Below are positions 31,389 to 43,098 of a DNA stretch of 64,000 nt, piece by piece. Numbering within the stretch: the stretch's first letter is position 1; each line of letters opens with the position of its first letter. A model generated the notes under the pieces. The model made no database searches. It was not told the origin of the DNA and saw only the letters and a list, made by a program, of their open reading frames with translations. The stretch is from Thozetella sp. PMI_491 (taxonomy: Eukaryota > Ascomycota > Sordariomycetes > Chaetosphaeriales > Chaetosphaeriaceae), in assembly GCA_021432635.1 (NCBI GenBank), contig MU270015.1:195211-259210 (forward strand), written 5' to 3'. A program made the translations under genes and the position numbers.

Positions 31389-34032
31389 CGTTAACGGTTT
31401 GCACGGCGTATAGCCGCTCAAGATCATAAATCTTCTCTTAACCAGCTGGTATCTTTCCAGGTCCAATTAATTACCTACGCACAGAGCCAATCACGGCACA
31501 ATTTTGACGCCTCGTTCTTAGATATGGAGAATGTTAAGCCAAGCCCCTCTCGTGCCTACCATCACTACTATACCATGAATAACGGCAACGAATCAGATAT
31601 CCTTCACTTTCACTTAGCCTACTCTTATTCAAATAGTTCAGATATATATCTCTCTTTACGGCCTACAGCGCTGGGAAAGTATAAAAGGCTTACGGTGTCA
31701 CCCAGGGCTAATTAGTGGCAACTCCTTCAATTTAGGCTCTGTTAAGGTCGATGTTTGGCTCACTGTATGTGAAAGTAATTCATACGGTCCTGATCCCAGT
31801 ATACCCCGCTCTAGAAATATCACTGTGCGGACGCTGAACCTGGACTCTACAGTATTCTTAGAATCTGGAGAGTTGGAAACACGACGGGCAGTGCAGGGCC
31901 CTCAAGTATGGGGAAGTGCCAACAGCCATATTTGTCGGTCTAAGCCTAGCGTAGACTCTAATCTCCGTACGAGGCTCTGCATTCTGCCACCATTCACATC
32001 TTTTAGTCAAAAGATTGCGCACTTTGAACCAAGATCAGTTAGATCCGATCAAATACCGAACAGGGCAGCATCTCTATCCCTCCTTTTCGTTCTAGGTAAC
32101 TGGGTTAGTATCAGCTACGAAGGTTGGGCTACCGCACCGGGTCCACCAAGTGCAAAAGGCGATTCGTAGGATCAAAATGATATGTTGCTTCCAGACAATG
32201 TCTTTGATTGTCTCTCAGAGACTACGTAAGCCTTTCTACTAGTGCGAATTTGAATGGTATTGTCGCTCTCGTAGTTAACGTTGTTATCTTAAGCGAGTGC
32301 GGGCATGAGGTGAGTAGGATCCAAGTTGAAGCCGGCCCTGCAACCTCAGGCAAGGCCTCGACTTGATAGCATCTTTTCATTCTCCAATATCTGCAACGTT
32401 TGGTCTTGAGAAGTTTTGCGTCTTCGTCAGCATTGCTTTGGCTAGCGAATGTGAACTGTCTCTCTCTCTCGCTAGTTTGTCTCATGCGTTAGTCTTTATT
32501 CTACCCGACCAAGTCGGGCGCCAACCAAAGAGCCTCCGCAGATGAGATAACTTCCTTTTCTTTAAAGTGCATGTACTCGGTGCGCAGGCCCCTGTATTTT
32601 TTTTTTACCTAAGTTCCTCTAAACCGTGTTGGGAAGAGTGGGCACACTGGAGTTGGTCTTGTGCAGCATAGCGCGCCTTGGGGAATAGCTAGTTATCGGA
32701 TTTAGCCCAAAAGAAGGAGTGATGTGGGTGTTTGGAGCAGACAGGCAGGCTGGCATTAGGGATGCAGATTGTGCATTTGTGTCTGCCCACTCCTCCTGCC
32801 ACTGTAACTGTCGGGTGGTAGTTGAGAGTTGCTAGATCGTAATCTTGATCATTCGCGGACGTATGCTCTCAGACTCGAAGCAATAGACCATCGCCCCCAT
32901 GCATCACCACCGATTTCCGCACTGCGGATGGCGACATAGTCGGTTCCCAATTGACCTTAGTTCGGCTGCCAAGCGCTGCGCGGTTCTCGTTCCTGATCTT
33001 CGTTAAGGTGGCATAAGTACTCCGGGCTTCTCTTTTGGGCCTTGCACTGTAGTATTACTTCGTTCGTCCATAATCACGTTCCCATCTCGCCGTGGATATT
33101 GTCAATACTGAGAGACAGGGCCTACCTTGTAGGTTGCAACGGGGCTACAAGAACGGAGATGTTGCCAAGAGCGAACCATTGTTCTGGAACAGCCTTGCAG
33201 CCCTTCGGTTAGGAGTCCGTCGAAAATGAATTGTTAGATTAAGGCCGTTGTGGCTGGGTTGCACTCCTGCCCCAATTAGCCCATGTGGCCCAACAATAGT
33301 CAGCCTCAGGGGGAAGCTGGCCACGACGTCGCCCCCTTGCGCGCCTCAGACTAAATCCACCGAGCTGGGTGCTAGGCACGCCGGGGCTCTAGGTAGTTGC
33401 CTCCTGATGGCCGCTCACAGTAAAATTGCTCTTTGCAGAAGGAATTCGCCCCCGTCCCCCCTCCCAAATCCGAAGGATCTCGAGGACTTTCGTTCCGTCA
33501 CGCTACGTTTCAATGCATTCCAGTCATCAATTGAAACCACCGTGGCTGCGAACATTCCACCGTCGCCTAAATCACCCCGATCGCGTCGGTCCGTCCGCGA
33601 ATCAATCTCAGGGGCGTGGCGGCGTGGAGCGCCGCGGGTGTGTGAAGGGGTTCAGTAGCATAGCGATTTGCCGAATCAGAGGCCAAGGAACCAACTCTGC
33701 TGTGATGCTAGCCTCGGTCCTTCTCCCAGCCTGGTGCCACCCTCCAATTCAAAATCCTTGCCGCTACTAGGACGGCACAGGCACGTTGGGATTGGTCAAC
33801 AACACTAATGGAAGGGGCGCCGTGGGCGGCCCCTGTATTGTACAACCCTGCGAGGCTGCTACCAACGACCCTGTGAGCTATGGGTATAGCCATGTTGGCA
33901 GTTGACCTCGCCGGCGGAATTATAAATGTGATACACTCCCGCGGTTGTTGGGAGGCAGTCGGGAGCGTGAACACTGCACTCTTCTAGCATTACCGGACCA
34001 GACCGTAGTTGCTTGCTGCATACCGCGCCAAA
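31389..34032. other. Long gene-poor intergenic region
   Basis: About 2.6 kb with many stops in all frames and lower GC than the coding regions up to about 32.7 kb. A T9-10 run lies near 32598. I see no gene. The end holds the chitosanase promoter. Confidence 0.5.
33921..33927 (+). promoter_or_regulatory. TATA box of the chitosanase gene
   Basis: TATAAAT about 110 bp upstream of the ATG at 34033, a normal fungal spacing. Confidence 0.5.
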
Positions 34033-35192
34033 ATGCCCGCCTCAGCTACTGCTATCCTTGTTGCGGCCCTGGCCATTGGGGCTAGCGCATTGAGCGTACC
34101 GACCAATGTCCGAAACCTATACAACTCGATCAAGGCCCAGGGCTCGTGCAGTAGCGCCCACACGCTCGCCTCCGGTTTCTGGAGCACTGAAGGCAGCGGT
34201 GCCTGTAAGTAGCTGCTATGCTTACACCCTTAGTCTTGTTCCAATGAAGCCGGGCTCACATATCTGCAGCCTACTCCTACTGCGGTGATCACCTGGCGGA
34301 CTACAATATCATCTATCTCCAGGGACCCAGTGGTCAGTTTGTCAACATGGACATCGACTGCGACGGCACTCAGGGAGGAGTTGGCGATGACGGCCGCTGT
34401 GGCAGCAGCAAGGACACGCAGTCCATCACTTCGTTCCAGGACACTGTCAGCAGCTACAACAAGGGCGTGAATGACCTCAATGCCTTTGTGCACCCATACG
34501 TGGTCTTTGGCAACGCAGGATCCCGCAACGGGTTCAAGACCTTTGATCCTCAGGCGTACGGCGTGCAGCCGCTGTCGATCATGGCTGTTGTCTGCGGCGA
34601 CAAGATGGTAAGGCGGAGAGTGCGCCTGGCTTGCTGCGATAGACTGACATGCCTCCTAGTTCTACGGCATCTGGGGCGACGAGAACGGCGACGACGGCGA
34701 CCACCCGATGGTGGGCGAGGCCTCGATCTCGATGGCCACTGCCTGCTACGGCACAACCGTCAATGGAGACGCAGGCCACGACGAGAACGACGTTCTCTAT
34801 ATCGCTTTCCCCGGAAGCAAGGCTGTTCCCGGCGCCAACGGTGCCAAGTGGTCCGCTTCGAGCTTCACCGAGTTCCACAACAGCATCCAGTCGCTCGGCG
34901 ACTCGCTCGTCGCCGGTATTGGTGGTACTACGACCACCCCTCGGAGCAGCACCACGAGCACTGCGAGCACCGCTAAGACCAGCAGCACCAAAGCCAGCAG
35001 CACCAGCAGCATCCCCCCCAGCATCACCAACGTCGCCACCTGCTCCTGGGCCGGCCACTGCGCAGGTAAGCAATAGTCTGGAGCATATGGACGGTATTAT
35101 TACTGACATGTCCAATAGGCGCGACCTGCACGGACGAGAACGATTGCTCGGATGATTTGATCTGCATTAGCGGTGTCTGCGGCTCAGGCTAG
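34033..35192 (+). CDS. csn: Secreted GH75 endo-chitosanase
   Basis: Hydrolyses chitosan in the medium or fungal wall. Four exons: 34033-34204, 34270-34607, 34660-35065 and 35119-35192, with introns of 65, 52 and 53 nt (GTAAGT, GTAAGG, GTAAGC donors). They give 329 aa. The signal peptide is MPASATAILVAALAIGASA. The GH75 core has YCGDHLADYNIIYLQGP, FVNMDIDCDG and FYGIWGDENGDDGD. The likely catalytic pair is Asp177 and Glu190 (VGEAS), with the 13-residue spacing known for Fusarium chitosanase. A Ser/Thr-rich linker (GGTTTTPRSSTT...) leads to a short six-Cys C-terminal module (CSWAGHCAG, CTDENDCSDDLICISGVC). This module resembles a wall-binding or knottin-like appendage and is absent from simple GH75 enzymes. 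Its role is inferred. Confidence 0.93.
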
Positions 35193-36147
35193 AGCAGCCC
35201 CGTGATCGATGCATATTCTCAAAGCAATGCGGGCTTCATGTAGAAAGACCCAACCATTCCTTCTTCGGTACATATTTATAAGCAGTTGTATATACGGATG
35301 TACGATGGTGGCGATTTTTAGATGTATATATGGTAGTCGGGCTGTATGTTGTTCCAATCTAGCAAATAGGATCGATCATATCAGCCACTGTTAAATATCT
35401 GATACGAGTGTACGAGTTGAGTACATAATCAACCTCAAACAGTTCGTTGAGTGCTGGGTGCTATACCCCCTCTAGTGACGGGGATTATGCGCCAATACCT
35501 TTAGTGATGCTGTCTAGGCGTGCGTTGGCTTTTCGACGGGGCCATTCAGCGCGGGATAGAGAGCGGACGACGATATCATTTGAGCGAAGCGTACCAGGGT
35601 TGCTCTTTTATTTCAATGCACTAAGGAGGCGGCCCTTTTCGGGGTTCTCAAACCGGGTGCGGTGGGATCGCAGCCTCGAACTTGGGCAGGGAAGAATCCC
35701 CCCGAATGCCCTCTGTGACTCAACGGACGGATACAGGCAGGGAGGTACAGAAAACACGTCTGCATGGTCGCACCCGAGCAGCCTATAATCATCCAAAGAG
35801 AGCGGCCGTCGCTGGGAGGAGGCAGGTCGATGATGTGTCTGTGTCGCCAACCATTGGATCAGGCTGCGCGGGGCCACGCCTCACTTCAGGGCCTTCCAAC
35901 CATTCAAAAGCCATCAGAGTCAGCCTCAACCACGGAACCCCTCATCCCATCGTTGCTGCCCAACTTCAAGTATCGAGTCCCCATGCCCGCCAGGCTCGGT
36001 TATTAATTTCACCTTTCCAGAAGCTAGTGCCGGTGCGGGAGGCTATGCTTAACTGAACGCAGGGTCGGCGAAAAGAAAAACGACACTTCTCGAACCGTCC
36101 CCAACGCAACGCCCGCTGTGCACCGATAAGCTCATATCGATATCACC
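35193..36147. other. Intergenic, no gene seen
   Basis: About 950 bp between two plus-strand genes. It starts with AT-rich 3' flank of the chitosanase gene. No coding signal. Confidence 0.5.
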
Positions 36148-38112
36148 ATGGCCGCAACATCATTGGACGAGCTGCCGGGCCTGCTTGGAAATCTTGGGCT
36201 GGAAGACGGCGTGCCTGAGTTCCCCCAAGCGGATGTCACCCAGAGCCCGCTAGACATATTCCACTCCTACCTCGCCGACGCGGTACAAAAGTTGACTGGC
36301 TGTGAGCCAGAGGTGGCTTACCAGTCCATCCAATGGTCGACCGACGTATCCAACGGCGACCTCGTCGTGGTCATTCCTAAGCTGCGCCTGAAGGATGTGA
36401 ACCCCTCGGAATATGCATTTGACTTGGTCCAAAAGGTGGGTAACACCGCTGGTGCCCCTCGCGGCGGACGCGCCCGCTAACCTGGTCACGAGTTTCCCCC
36501 CTCCCCCCTGTTCCTGCTTCCCGTGCCGGACGGCATCCATCTCCGCGTCTTCTTCTCGTCACAGGCGCTTCCCAGGCTGCTTCTCCCTTATATCTATGAG
36601 CGGGGACCGGGCTATGGCACCAAGACGGCTTCGAGCGCCCCGGACCCGAAAGGGAAGAAGCTAGTGGTGGAGTTCTCGTCGCCGAACATCGGCACGGAAT
36701 TTAACGGCTCGCACCTCCGCAGCACCATTGTTGGCTCGTACATCGCCAGCACGTACGAAAAGCTCGGCTGGGAGGTCACAAGGCTCAATTATCTTGGCGA
36801 CTGGGGCAAGCAGATCGGCCTGCTGGCCGCCGGTTGGACGCGGTTCGGGTCCGATGAGCTGTTCACCGAAGATCCGCTCCGCCATCTCCTAGATGTGTAC
36901 GAGAAGATTGAGGAGCTTTTTAAGCCCGAGGTGGAGGCGAGCCGCAAGGCACGCGACGAGGGCAAGGACACGGCCGAGATCGAGTCCCGAGATCTTTATG
37001 CGGAACGAGATGCATTCTTCAAGCGGATGGAAGACGGCGACGCAGAGGCTCTCGCCCTCTGGAAAAAGTTCCGTGAAGTTAGCATCGAGCACTACAAGAA
37101 GCTGTATGCCGCGCTGGACGTCACATTCAACGAATATTCCGGCGAGTCCCAGGTGAGCCCCGCCATCATCACGGAGGTGGAAGAGCTCCTCAAGGAGAAG
37201 GGCGTGTCCGAGGAGAGCGATGGGTCCTGGGTCGTGGACTTTAAGAAGTACGGACACAAGGGTCTCGGCACGGCCATCATGCGGGGCCGGACCGGATCGA
37301 CGACGTACCTGCTCCGAGACGTCGCATCACTTATCGAGAGAGACCGCAAGTACGGATTCGACAAGATGATTTACGTCGCAGCGATGGAGCAGGACTCGCA
37401 CTTCCAGCGCATCTTCACCACGCTCGAGCTCATGGGCCTCACCGACCTCCGAGCGAAGGTGCAGCATATCGCTTTCGCCAAGGTGCTCGGCCTGTCGCGC
37501 ACCGCCGGCACGCCGACGGGCGGCAGGGGCATCCTGCTCGGCGACATCATCGATCAGTGCCACAACGCCATGCGTGAGGCGATCAAGGAGCAGGACCCCG
37601 AGAGCTTCGAGGTTATGGTGCAGAGCAACCCGACAGCCATCGACAAGATGGGCATCTTTGCGCTCCTCGTGCAGGAGCTGGCGGTCAAGCGCATGACGAC
37701 CTGCCACTTCGAGCCTGACAAGATGGTCAGCCTCGACACGAACAGCGGCGCGCGCCTGCAGCACTGGTACACCAAGCTGTGCTCCAAGCTGGCGACCTCG
37801 GCGTCGTCCTCCGCGGGGACGGACCTCGCGGGCCTGGACTACACGTCGATCGAGCAGGACGAGTACACCGACCTGCTGCGCGTGCTGGCGCAGTTCCCAG
37901 ATATCACGCACGGCGCCTTCCGGACCGACGAATCGTCGACCGTCTTGGCCTATTTGTTCCGCCTCGTGGACCATCTGAACTACATCATCCCCGACGAGGA
38001 GGACGACCTGGGCGTGCAGCCGACGGGGGCGCAGCTGGCTCTGTTCGGATGCGTGAGGCATGTTTTTGATAACGCGTTCAGTCTGCTAGGCATCCAGCCC
38101 TTCCAGATGTGA
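36148..38112 (+). CDS. Arginyl-tRNA synthetase paralogue with degenerate active-site motifs
   Basis: Full-length class I ArgRS-like protein, 635 aa. Exons 36148-36435 and 36493-38112 are joined over a 57-nt intron (GTGGGT...CACGAG), giving LVQK-FPPSPLFLLPVPDGIHLRVFF as in fungal ArgRS. The N-terminal tRNA-binding domain, Rossmann fold (LNYLGDWGKQ, YSGESQVS, TTYLLRDVASLIERD) and helical C-terminal domain (ending LLGIQPFQM) are present. The HIGH motif, normally HAGH in ArgRS, is NGSH (residues 167-170). The KMSKS-loop, normally MSTRKG in fungi, is LSRTAG (430-435). The first His and the Lys are therefore missing. It may have lost aminoacylation or acquired a new role, and is probably not the housekeeping enzyme. 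The frame is intact, arguing for selection. Confidence 0.85.
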
Positions 38113-38486
38113 TTGCGATGGTGCGGGTAAACGTCTGCTGTTGCTATTTTGTACGGTATTGTTCTGCTCGAACCTTGCGGCGCACAAGCTACGTACAGTT
38201 TCTGTCTATTTGCGGCATGGGGCAACAACCGTGGTATAAATTGTACCGGTTCTACGGGTGGTTTCTTTTTCTTTCTTCGCGGCAGGTCTGAGAAAAAAAT
38301 TGGCAAAGTTAGATAGCTCTTGCCATAGAAGAGATTGGGATACCTGGCAGACTTTGCGCAAGGGGAGCGGCAAACTCGACACCTCGTATACTCTATGTAC
38401 TTGACGCCTGATGACTGTGTAGCCAAATTTTACATTTCATGCCACTTGGTGGTGGTTCCTACTCTTGCGAGCTCTGGACTCTCTGG
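38113..38486. other. Intergenic between convergent genes
   Basis: 3' flanks of the ArgRS paralogue and aldo-keto reductase. Nothing else was seen. Confidence 0.5.
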
Positions 38487-39458
38487 TCACCTGTTCCAGT
38501 TGTCAAACGGAGATTCTTGTTCGATGGATGGCCAAATCGCGTCGACGGCCGCCGTGATTTCCGGAGCCAGCGGCCCCTTCTTGATCCACCCAACTGTTTT
38601 AGTGATCTGCTCCGTCCGACTTGCCCCAAACACGACCTTGTCCCCTTTCTGTGCATCGAGTTTGGAGTTGGAGGTGATCCACCGGTAGGCAAGCTCGGCG
38701 GGCGACTCGCAGCCCGCTCGCTTGCTAATAGCAGTCAACTCGACAAGCGCGTGGCGAAGAGTGGCCTTTTCGCCATAGAGCTCCTTGTACAGCTTGAGCC
38801 CGCCATTTTCGGAAAAGCGTCCGCCAGCGGCGCCCCGGAGATGCCCGTCGTCGCTTCGCGCGAGAAAGCCGCCGGCAAGAGGCGAGTACGCGTAGATGGC
38901 GAAGCCGAGCTCTCGAAGCGTGGGGATCAGCTCTTCCTCTATCTTTCGGGCAAATGCAGAGTAGTTGGCCTGGTAGACAGTCGGCAGAACCCAGCCGTTC
39001 TGGACGCACAAGTTGTAAATCTTCCGCACGTCGGCAGGATAAAAGTTGGAGAGGCCGAAGCGGGAGTAGAGGCCCTCCTTGTGTAGTTCGTTCATGACGG
39101 CCACGGCGTCTTCGATCGACGCGTTCTCGTCGGGGCCGTGGATATAGAAGATGTCCAGCTTTTTCACGCCAAGCTTCTTGAGGGAATCGTAGGCATCGGC
39201 GCGCAGCTTGGTAGGTTCCAGGGTTCCCGGGATCCAACCGCCGGGGACCTTGGTGTCCACGGCGAAGGAGCGTGCGGCAAGGTTCGCCCTGCCGAGTACA
39301 GTTTCGCTGTCATCGTACAGCTGAGCGGTGTCGATGGTGTCGATGCCGTGCTGTTCGAGCGTGTCGAAGACGGCGTTGACATCACCGGGCTCGGAGAAAT
39401 TGCCGCCTGTTTTGATGTTGCCAGCGCCGAAGACGAGTGGAATCGGGCTGGGAGGCAT
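38487..39458 (-). CDS. Aldo-keto reductase, AKR7 (aflatoxin-aldehyde reductase)-like
   Basis: NADPH-dependent reductase with a (beta/alpha)8 barrel, 323 aa, single exon, cytosolic. The catalytic tetrad is Asp43, Tyr48, Lys70 and His107, seen in TIDTAQLYDD, DTKVPGG and YIHGPD. FGLSNFYPADVRKI, YQANYSAFAR, YAYSPLAGGFL and GASRTEQI are the standard strands and cofactor contacts of the AKR7 group. It probably reduces reactive aldehydes or ketones, either for detoxification or as a tailoring enzyme. The substrate is unknown. It is transcribed towards the ArgRS paralogue. Confidence 0.92.
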   Translation of the reverse strand: MPPSPIPLVFGAGNIKTGGNFSEPGDVNAVFDTLEQHGIDTIDTAQLYDDSETVLGRANLAARSFAVDTKVPGGWIPGTLEPTKLRADAYDSLKKLGVKKLDIFYIHGPDENASIEDAVAVMNELHKEGLYSRFGLSNFYPADVRKIYNLCVQNGWVLPTVYQANYSAFARKIEEELIPTLRELGFAIYAYSPLAGGFLARSDDGHLRGAAGGRFSENGGLKLYKELYGEKATLRHALVELTAISKRAGCESPAELAYRWITSNSKLDAQKGDKVVFGASRTEQITKTVGWIKKGPLAPEITAAVDAIWPSIEQESPFDNWNR

Positions 39459-40004
39459 GTTTGCTCGTATTTGCAGATATCTCCGAGTACGGCGCTATCT
39501 ACTTGTGTAACAATCAAGGTCATGATGTCTAAGAGGCGATCGGGAGTGAGCTCAGCAGGCACTTAAATATACTACAAGATTCTCGCGTCATGCCGGCAAA
39601 ATTGTAGCTACTACGATACATTACCAAGCGTCCCTGCATCTGATGGATGCGAATGTGTGTTGACTAACACGCTTAGTTCGTGACGGGCTCCGAATGACAA
39701 ATCAAGCCTGTAGCTAAGCGGCTCTTGGTGATATAACTTTTTTTGGGGTGGTGTGGTCTCACGCCTGTGGCTCAGGTTTGATGGGCGGTTTCTGGTTTTC
39801 TGGGTTATATAATTTTGCGGGGATGCTGCTTTATCTCTGGGTCCAGTGGGCCACTTTTGCTCTTTGGCCATGTCGCGGAAATAGCCGGCTCGCACACCAT
39901 TTGCCGAATTCGGCGAGGCGCCAAGCGCCTGTCCTTCCTGATCTATCTCGAGAATGCTACTATTACCTACCAACTGTGCCTCCCAAATTACCTTGAGTCA
40001 GCAC

Positions 40005-40088
40005 GCTCTGGTAGGCACATCTCTGGTGAGCACATCTCTGGTGAGCACATCTCTGGTGAGCACATCTCTGGTAGGCGCATCTCTGGTA
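40005..40088. repeat. 15-bp minisatellite
   Basis: About five and a half copies of GGTGAGCACATCTCT, with GGTAGGC variants at both ends. Non-coding, although one frame would read (HISGE)n. Confidence 0.9.
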
Positions 40089-40314
40089 ACTAGGTAGGCA
40101 TATGGCAAGGAAGAGTGTGAGCCCCACTCTTTTTCAAGAAGTGGGGCACAAGCGATTGATCAGGGCCGCCTGGCCTGGCATCACAATGATCACATGTAGG
40201 TTCCTGGCAAAGCATAGGTCTAGCGTCTGCCCCTTTCGGCCACGGCTCGTCCTCCGAGCTAACCAGCGGCCGCTTTGAGGGCATACCGTTATGGGATATG
40301 ACCCGTATCAAGAA

Positions 40315-40565
40315 TGCCTCGGTATCTTGGACTTCACGCCGTGATATGATTGGTCTGGTGAAGCGTATACAAGAAGGCTACGCACCTTTGAGACTGCCAA
40401 CGCGTCAGTGCGCCGTAGCCTCTTCCTACCCACCAAGCCCTATCGCGACTGCCTCGGCATCTTGGACCTCACGCCCTCACATTATTGGCCTAGTGAAACA
40501 TCACACCATGGATTCAGACTCTTGGGACTGCCACTGCGCCGCAGCCTCTTCCTCCTACTACCATG
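40315..40565. repeat. Two diverged ~120-bp direct repeats
   Basis: Copy 1 begins at 40315 and copy 2 at 40450. Both open with TGCCTCGG[TC]ATCTTGGAC[TC]TCACGCC. They then share ATTGG[TC]CT[GA]GTGAA and, near their ends, ACTGCCA-CGC and GCCGYAGCCTCTTCCT. Differences include transitions and small indels. Origin unknown; no coding signature. Confidence 0.75.
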
Positions 40566-41204
40566 GCCCCCTGGATTAGGCTGGGCCTAACGTGCTTGGA
40601 GAGACGACTTGTGGAGGACCAGGTGTGAGCCTCGGCAAGTCAGTGAGTTTTCTCGCACCTCACTGGACGGAGCCCCTATACCTTTCAGCTTGTCGCTGTA
40701 CATGCTCGCAGCCGGGCACGTCGTCTCTCCGGATCTCCGACCACTATCTCTGGGCAGGGAAAAGATTTCAGACGCCCGTCGTCGTCGTTGTCGTCGTCAG
40801 GTTTGATTCAGAAGTGGAATTAGTGAGCTCTAGGTTGTGGTCCTATGGAGACGTAACTGTGTTTTCTTCTGGCTAGGAATAGGATAGACAGTTGTAAATG
40901 ATTGAAGGGACACGCTGAATAACAGAGTAGCCCTCGTGGCCATATATCCTATAGAGACAGAGACATCGGGGCAATAGGAGACCCCTGGTCAGCTAAGCTG
41001 ACTGGATCCACCATGTTTTGCGGGCTACTGCACACTAACTACAGCTGCCTAGGGTCAGACGAATACTTCTGTTTGGTGTGTAGGTTCGCTATGCTGGTAG
41101 TCCAGCGCCTAGAAGTGCGCCATTGTACTTAAAGGGCTGCCCACTCTCGTGTAGTGGTCTTCATAGGTGGTTCCTCCTACATATCCTCGAAAGGAATAGC
41201 CAGT

Positions 41205-42125
41205 ATGGGCGCCCCAACAGAAAGCAGAGAAAAGAAATCCTCGTTCGAAGGCTTCATCCCTCTGACTGACAAGATTCACCTTTTTGAGCCTGGTTCTGTG
41301 GCCCAGCAAGAAGCGATCGACCTGAGCGAGGGGCCAAAGACCATCCTCTTGTACACCTGGGGTGATGCACACCCCAAGCACGTCACCAAATACACAGATG
41401 GGTACCGAAAGCTCTACCCTCTTGCTCGGATCGTTCTCGTCCAGTGCACCATGATGGAGGCCATGTTCTACCCGTCGGCCAAGCACCACCTGACCATGCT
41501 ACCCGTCCTCGACGCGGCCCTACTACCCCAGGCCGAGACCGACAGGCCGCCGGACGGGGATGGACTTCTCGTCCACGTCATGTCCAACTCGGGCACCACC
41601 GTCTTCATTTCCTCGATCCTGGCATACCAGAAGCTCCGCCAGACAACCAATCCACCTCCGCCATTTCCACACGCCCTCCTCATCTTTGATTCTGCTCCGG
41701 GTAGCCTCTCGCCCCTTTCGGACATCATGCGCTGGGGCCGTGCATTGGCGGTTGGTGCGGCTTCCCGGCTGCCTGTGCCACTGTTCCTGGCGCAGGGAAT
41801 CTGCGTAGTGCTCGTCGCGATCGCACTTGGGCTGTCCTCATTGTTGGGAGGCACGGAGATCGGGTGGCTGATTATGACGGGCATTCGAGATTCCAACCTG
41901 ATATCTTTCGAAACCCCTCGGCTGTATCTGTACTCGAAAGGGGACGTGCTTGTGGCCTGGGAAACGGTCGAACAACATATCGCGGAGGTAAAGTCTATGG
42001 GATTTCAATGCACCAGTCATGTATTTGAGGAATCTCCTCACGTCGGGCACGCCAGGATGTATCCCGAGAGGTACTGGGGTGCGATCGACGAAGCATGGAA
42101 GGCCGCTGCCGCACAGAATATGTAG
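41205..42125 (+). CDS. DUF829 (TMEM53/PaxU-like) alpha/beta hydrolase
   Basis: 306-aa protein starting at MGAPTES (41205), the first ATG in frame. DUF829 proteins include PaxU of indole-diterpene clusters and animal TMEM53, and their activity is poorly known. Visible blocks are KTILLYTWGDAHPKHVTKYTDGYRKLYP, VHVMSNSGTTVF (nucleophile-elbow-like, Ser in SNSG), LIFDSAPG, LYLYSKGDVLVAWETVEQH (acid) and SPHVGHARMYPERYW (His). A hydrophobic segment near LAQGICVVLVAIALGLSSLL may be membrane-associated. No indole-diterpene core gene is in the window, so a biosynthetic role is not supported here. Confidence 0.88.
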   Translation: MGAPTESREKKSSFEGFIPLTDKIHLFEPGSVAQQEAIDLSEGPKTILLYTWGDAHPKHVTKYTDGYRKLYPLARIVLVQCTMMEAMFYPSAKHHLTMLPVLDAALLPQAETDRPPDGDGLLVHVMSNSGTTVFISSILAYQKLRQTTNPPPPFPHALLIFDSAPGSLSPLSDIMRWGRALAVGAASRLPVPLFLAQGICVVLVAIALGLSSLLGGTEIGWLIMTGIRDSNLISFETPRLYLYSKGDVLVAWETVEQHIAEVKSMGFQCTSHVFEESPHVGHARMYPERYWGAIDEAWKAAAAQNM

Positions 42126-43098
42126 AATAACCCGATGTCCGGCAAAGAGATCTGCGTGATGAAGGTTCCTGGAGTTCTGGATGGCGTGTAAAGATTCTAA
42201 AGTCGATGGAGAGAGCTTCGTTCCGTTGTCTACTCTTTTTTCACAGTACCACATACTTTATATTACCATCCATGAAGATCGCCGCGGGCTACATCTTTGT
42301 ACTCAGCTACGTGGGTCGATATTGAGAACTGAACACTACGGTCATACTCAGTTACTGGTGCCCTGCGAACAGTTTCTTAGAAATTGCCATACGAAGCTTT
42401 CATTCTCCGTAACGCTGCCGCCTTGTTGGGGAATGTGCATGGCCCTGCGGGGAGGGAGAGCTAGTCTGCGGTCTTGCTCGCATATGCCGCTATACGTTCC
42501 GACCACGCGGCTGAGGCAACCTCCATCCTTATAAGGTGTGCGGCAGTTCATGGGATAAGAATAGCTTGCCAAGGGCTTAACAACGCCATTCTCTAGATGG
42601 GCTACCAAGTCCCGGCGTTGGGGGATCGGCCAGCCCCTGATTTACCCGTTCGGGTCGTCGAAGCGAGGCGCCCCGGGAGAAGATCTCCTGCCACACAGCA
42701 CGGCTCGGAAGGGGCCAGTCCAGTATAAGCTTATTAAAAACTCCCGATGGGCGGCATCCCCTCTCCACTTGGGGTAAATCTAGACTCTGCCCACGCCTCT
42801 CCGGGTAAGACCCTGTTATCTCGCGTGCGAGCGACAGGCGCCCGTATGGCGACATAGTCGAGGAGAGGAAGTAAATTGACACATCTTGGCCTGCTCTCGG
42901 GGCCTATGCAATTGACCATTCGGATCAACTCTCGAAATTGTCACATCGACTGGAAAGGATGCCATTAACATGACTGCGGGGGAGGCATGCGCGACACCTC
43001 GCCCCTGGCGGAGATATACTTGGGGCCAGGGAGCTCCTCGCTGTCCTGTCTTCTTTTTCCTGCGCTTAGAAAGCATCTTGAAGGTCAAGTAGCCAAAG
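42126..43098. other. Intergenic, no gene seen
   Basis: About 970 bp between two plus-strand genes, with no recognisable frames. Confidence 0.5.

Larger units (their letters stand above)
39459..41204. other. Intergenic with minisatellite and direct repeats
   Basis: About 1.7 kb. It contains the 15-bp minisatellite and the ~120-bp direct repeat annotated separately. No gene was seen. Confidence 0.5.

Noticed and set aside
34347-34976. 209-codon plus-strand frame through the chitosanase
   Set aside because: It reads through intron 2 into a wrong frame (Arg-rich). Splicing at 34608-34659 restores GH75 motifs instead.
36148-39458. ArgRS paralogue plus aldo-keto reductase as an arginine-dipeptide pathway
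   Set aside because: Fungal cyclo-Arg-Xaa pathways are known, but nothing here shows a cyclodipeptide-forming enzyme. Adjacency alone does not support it.
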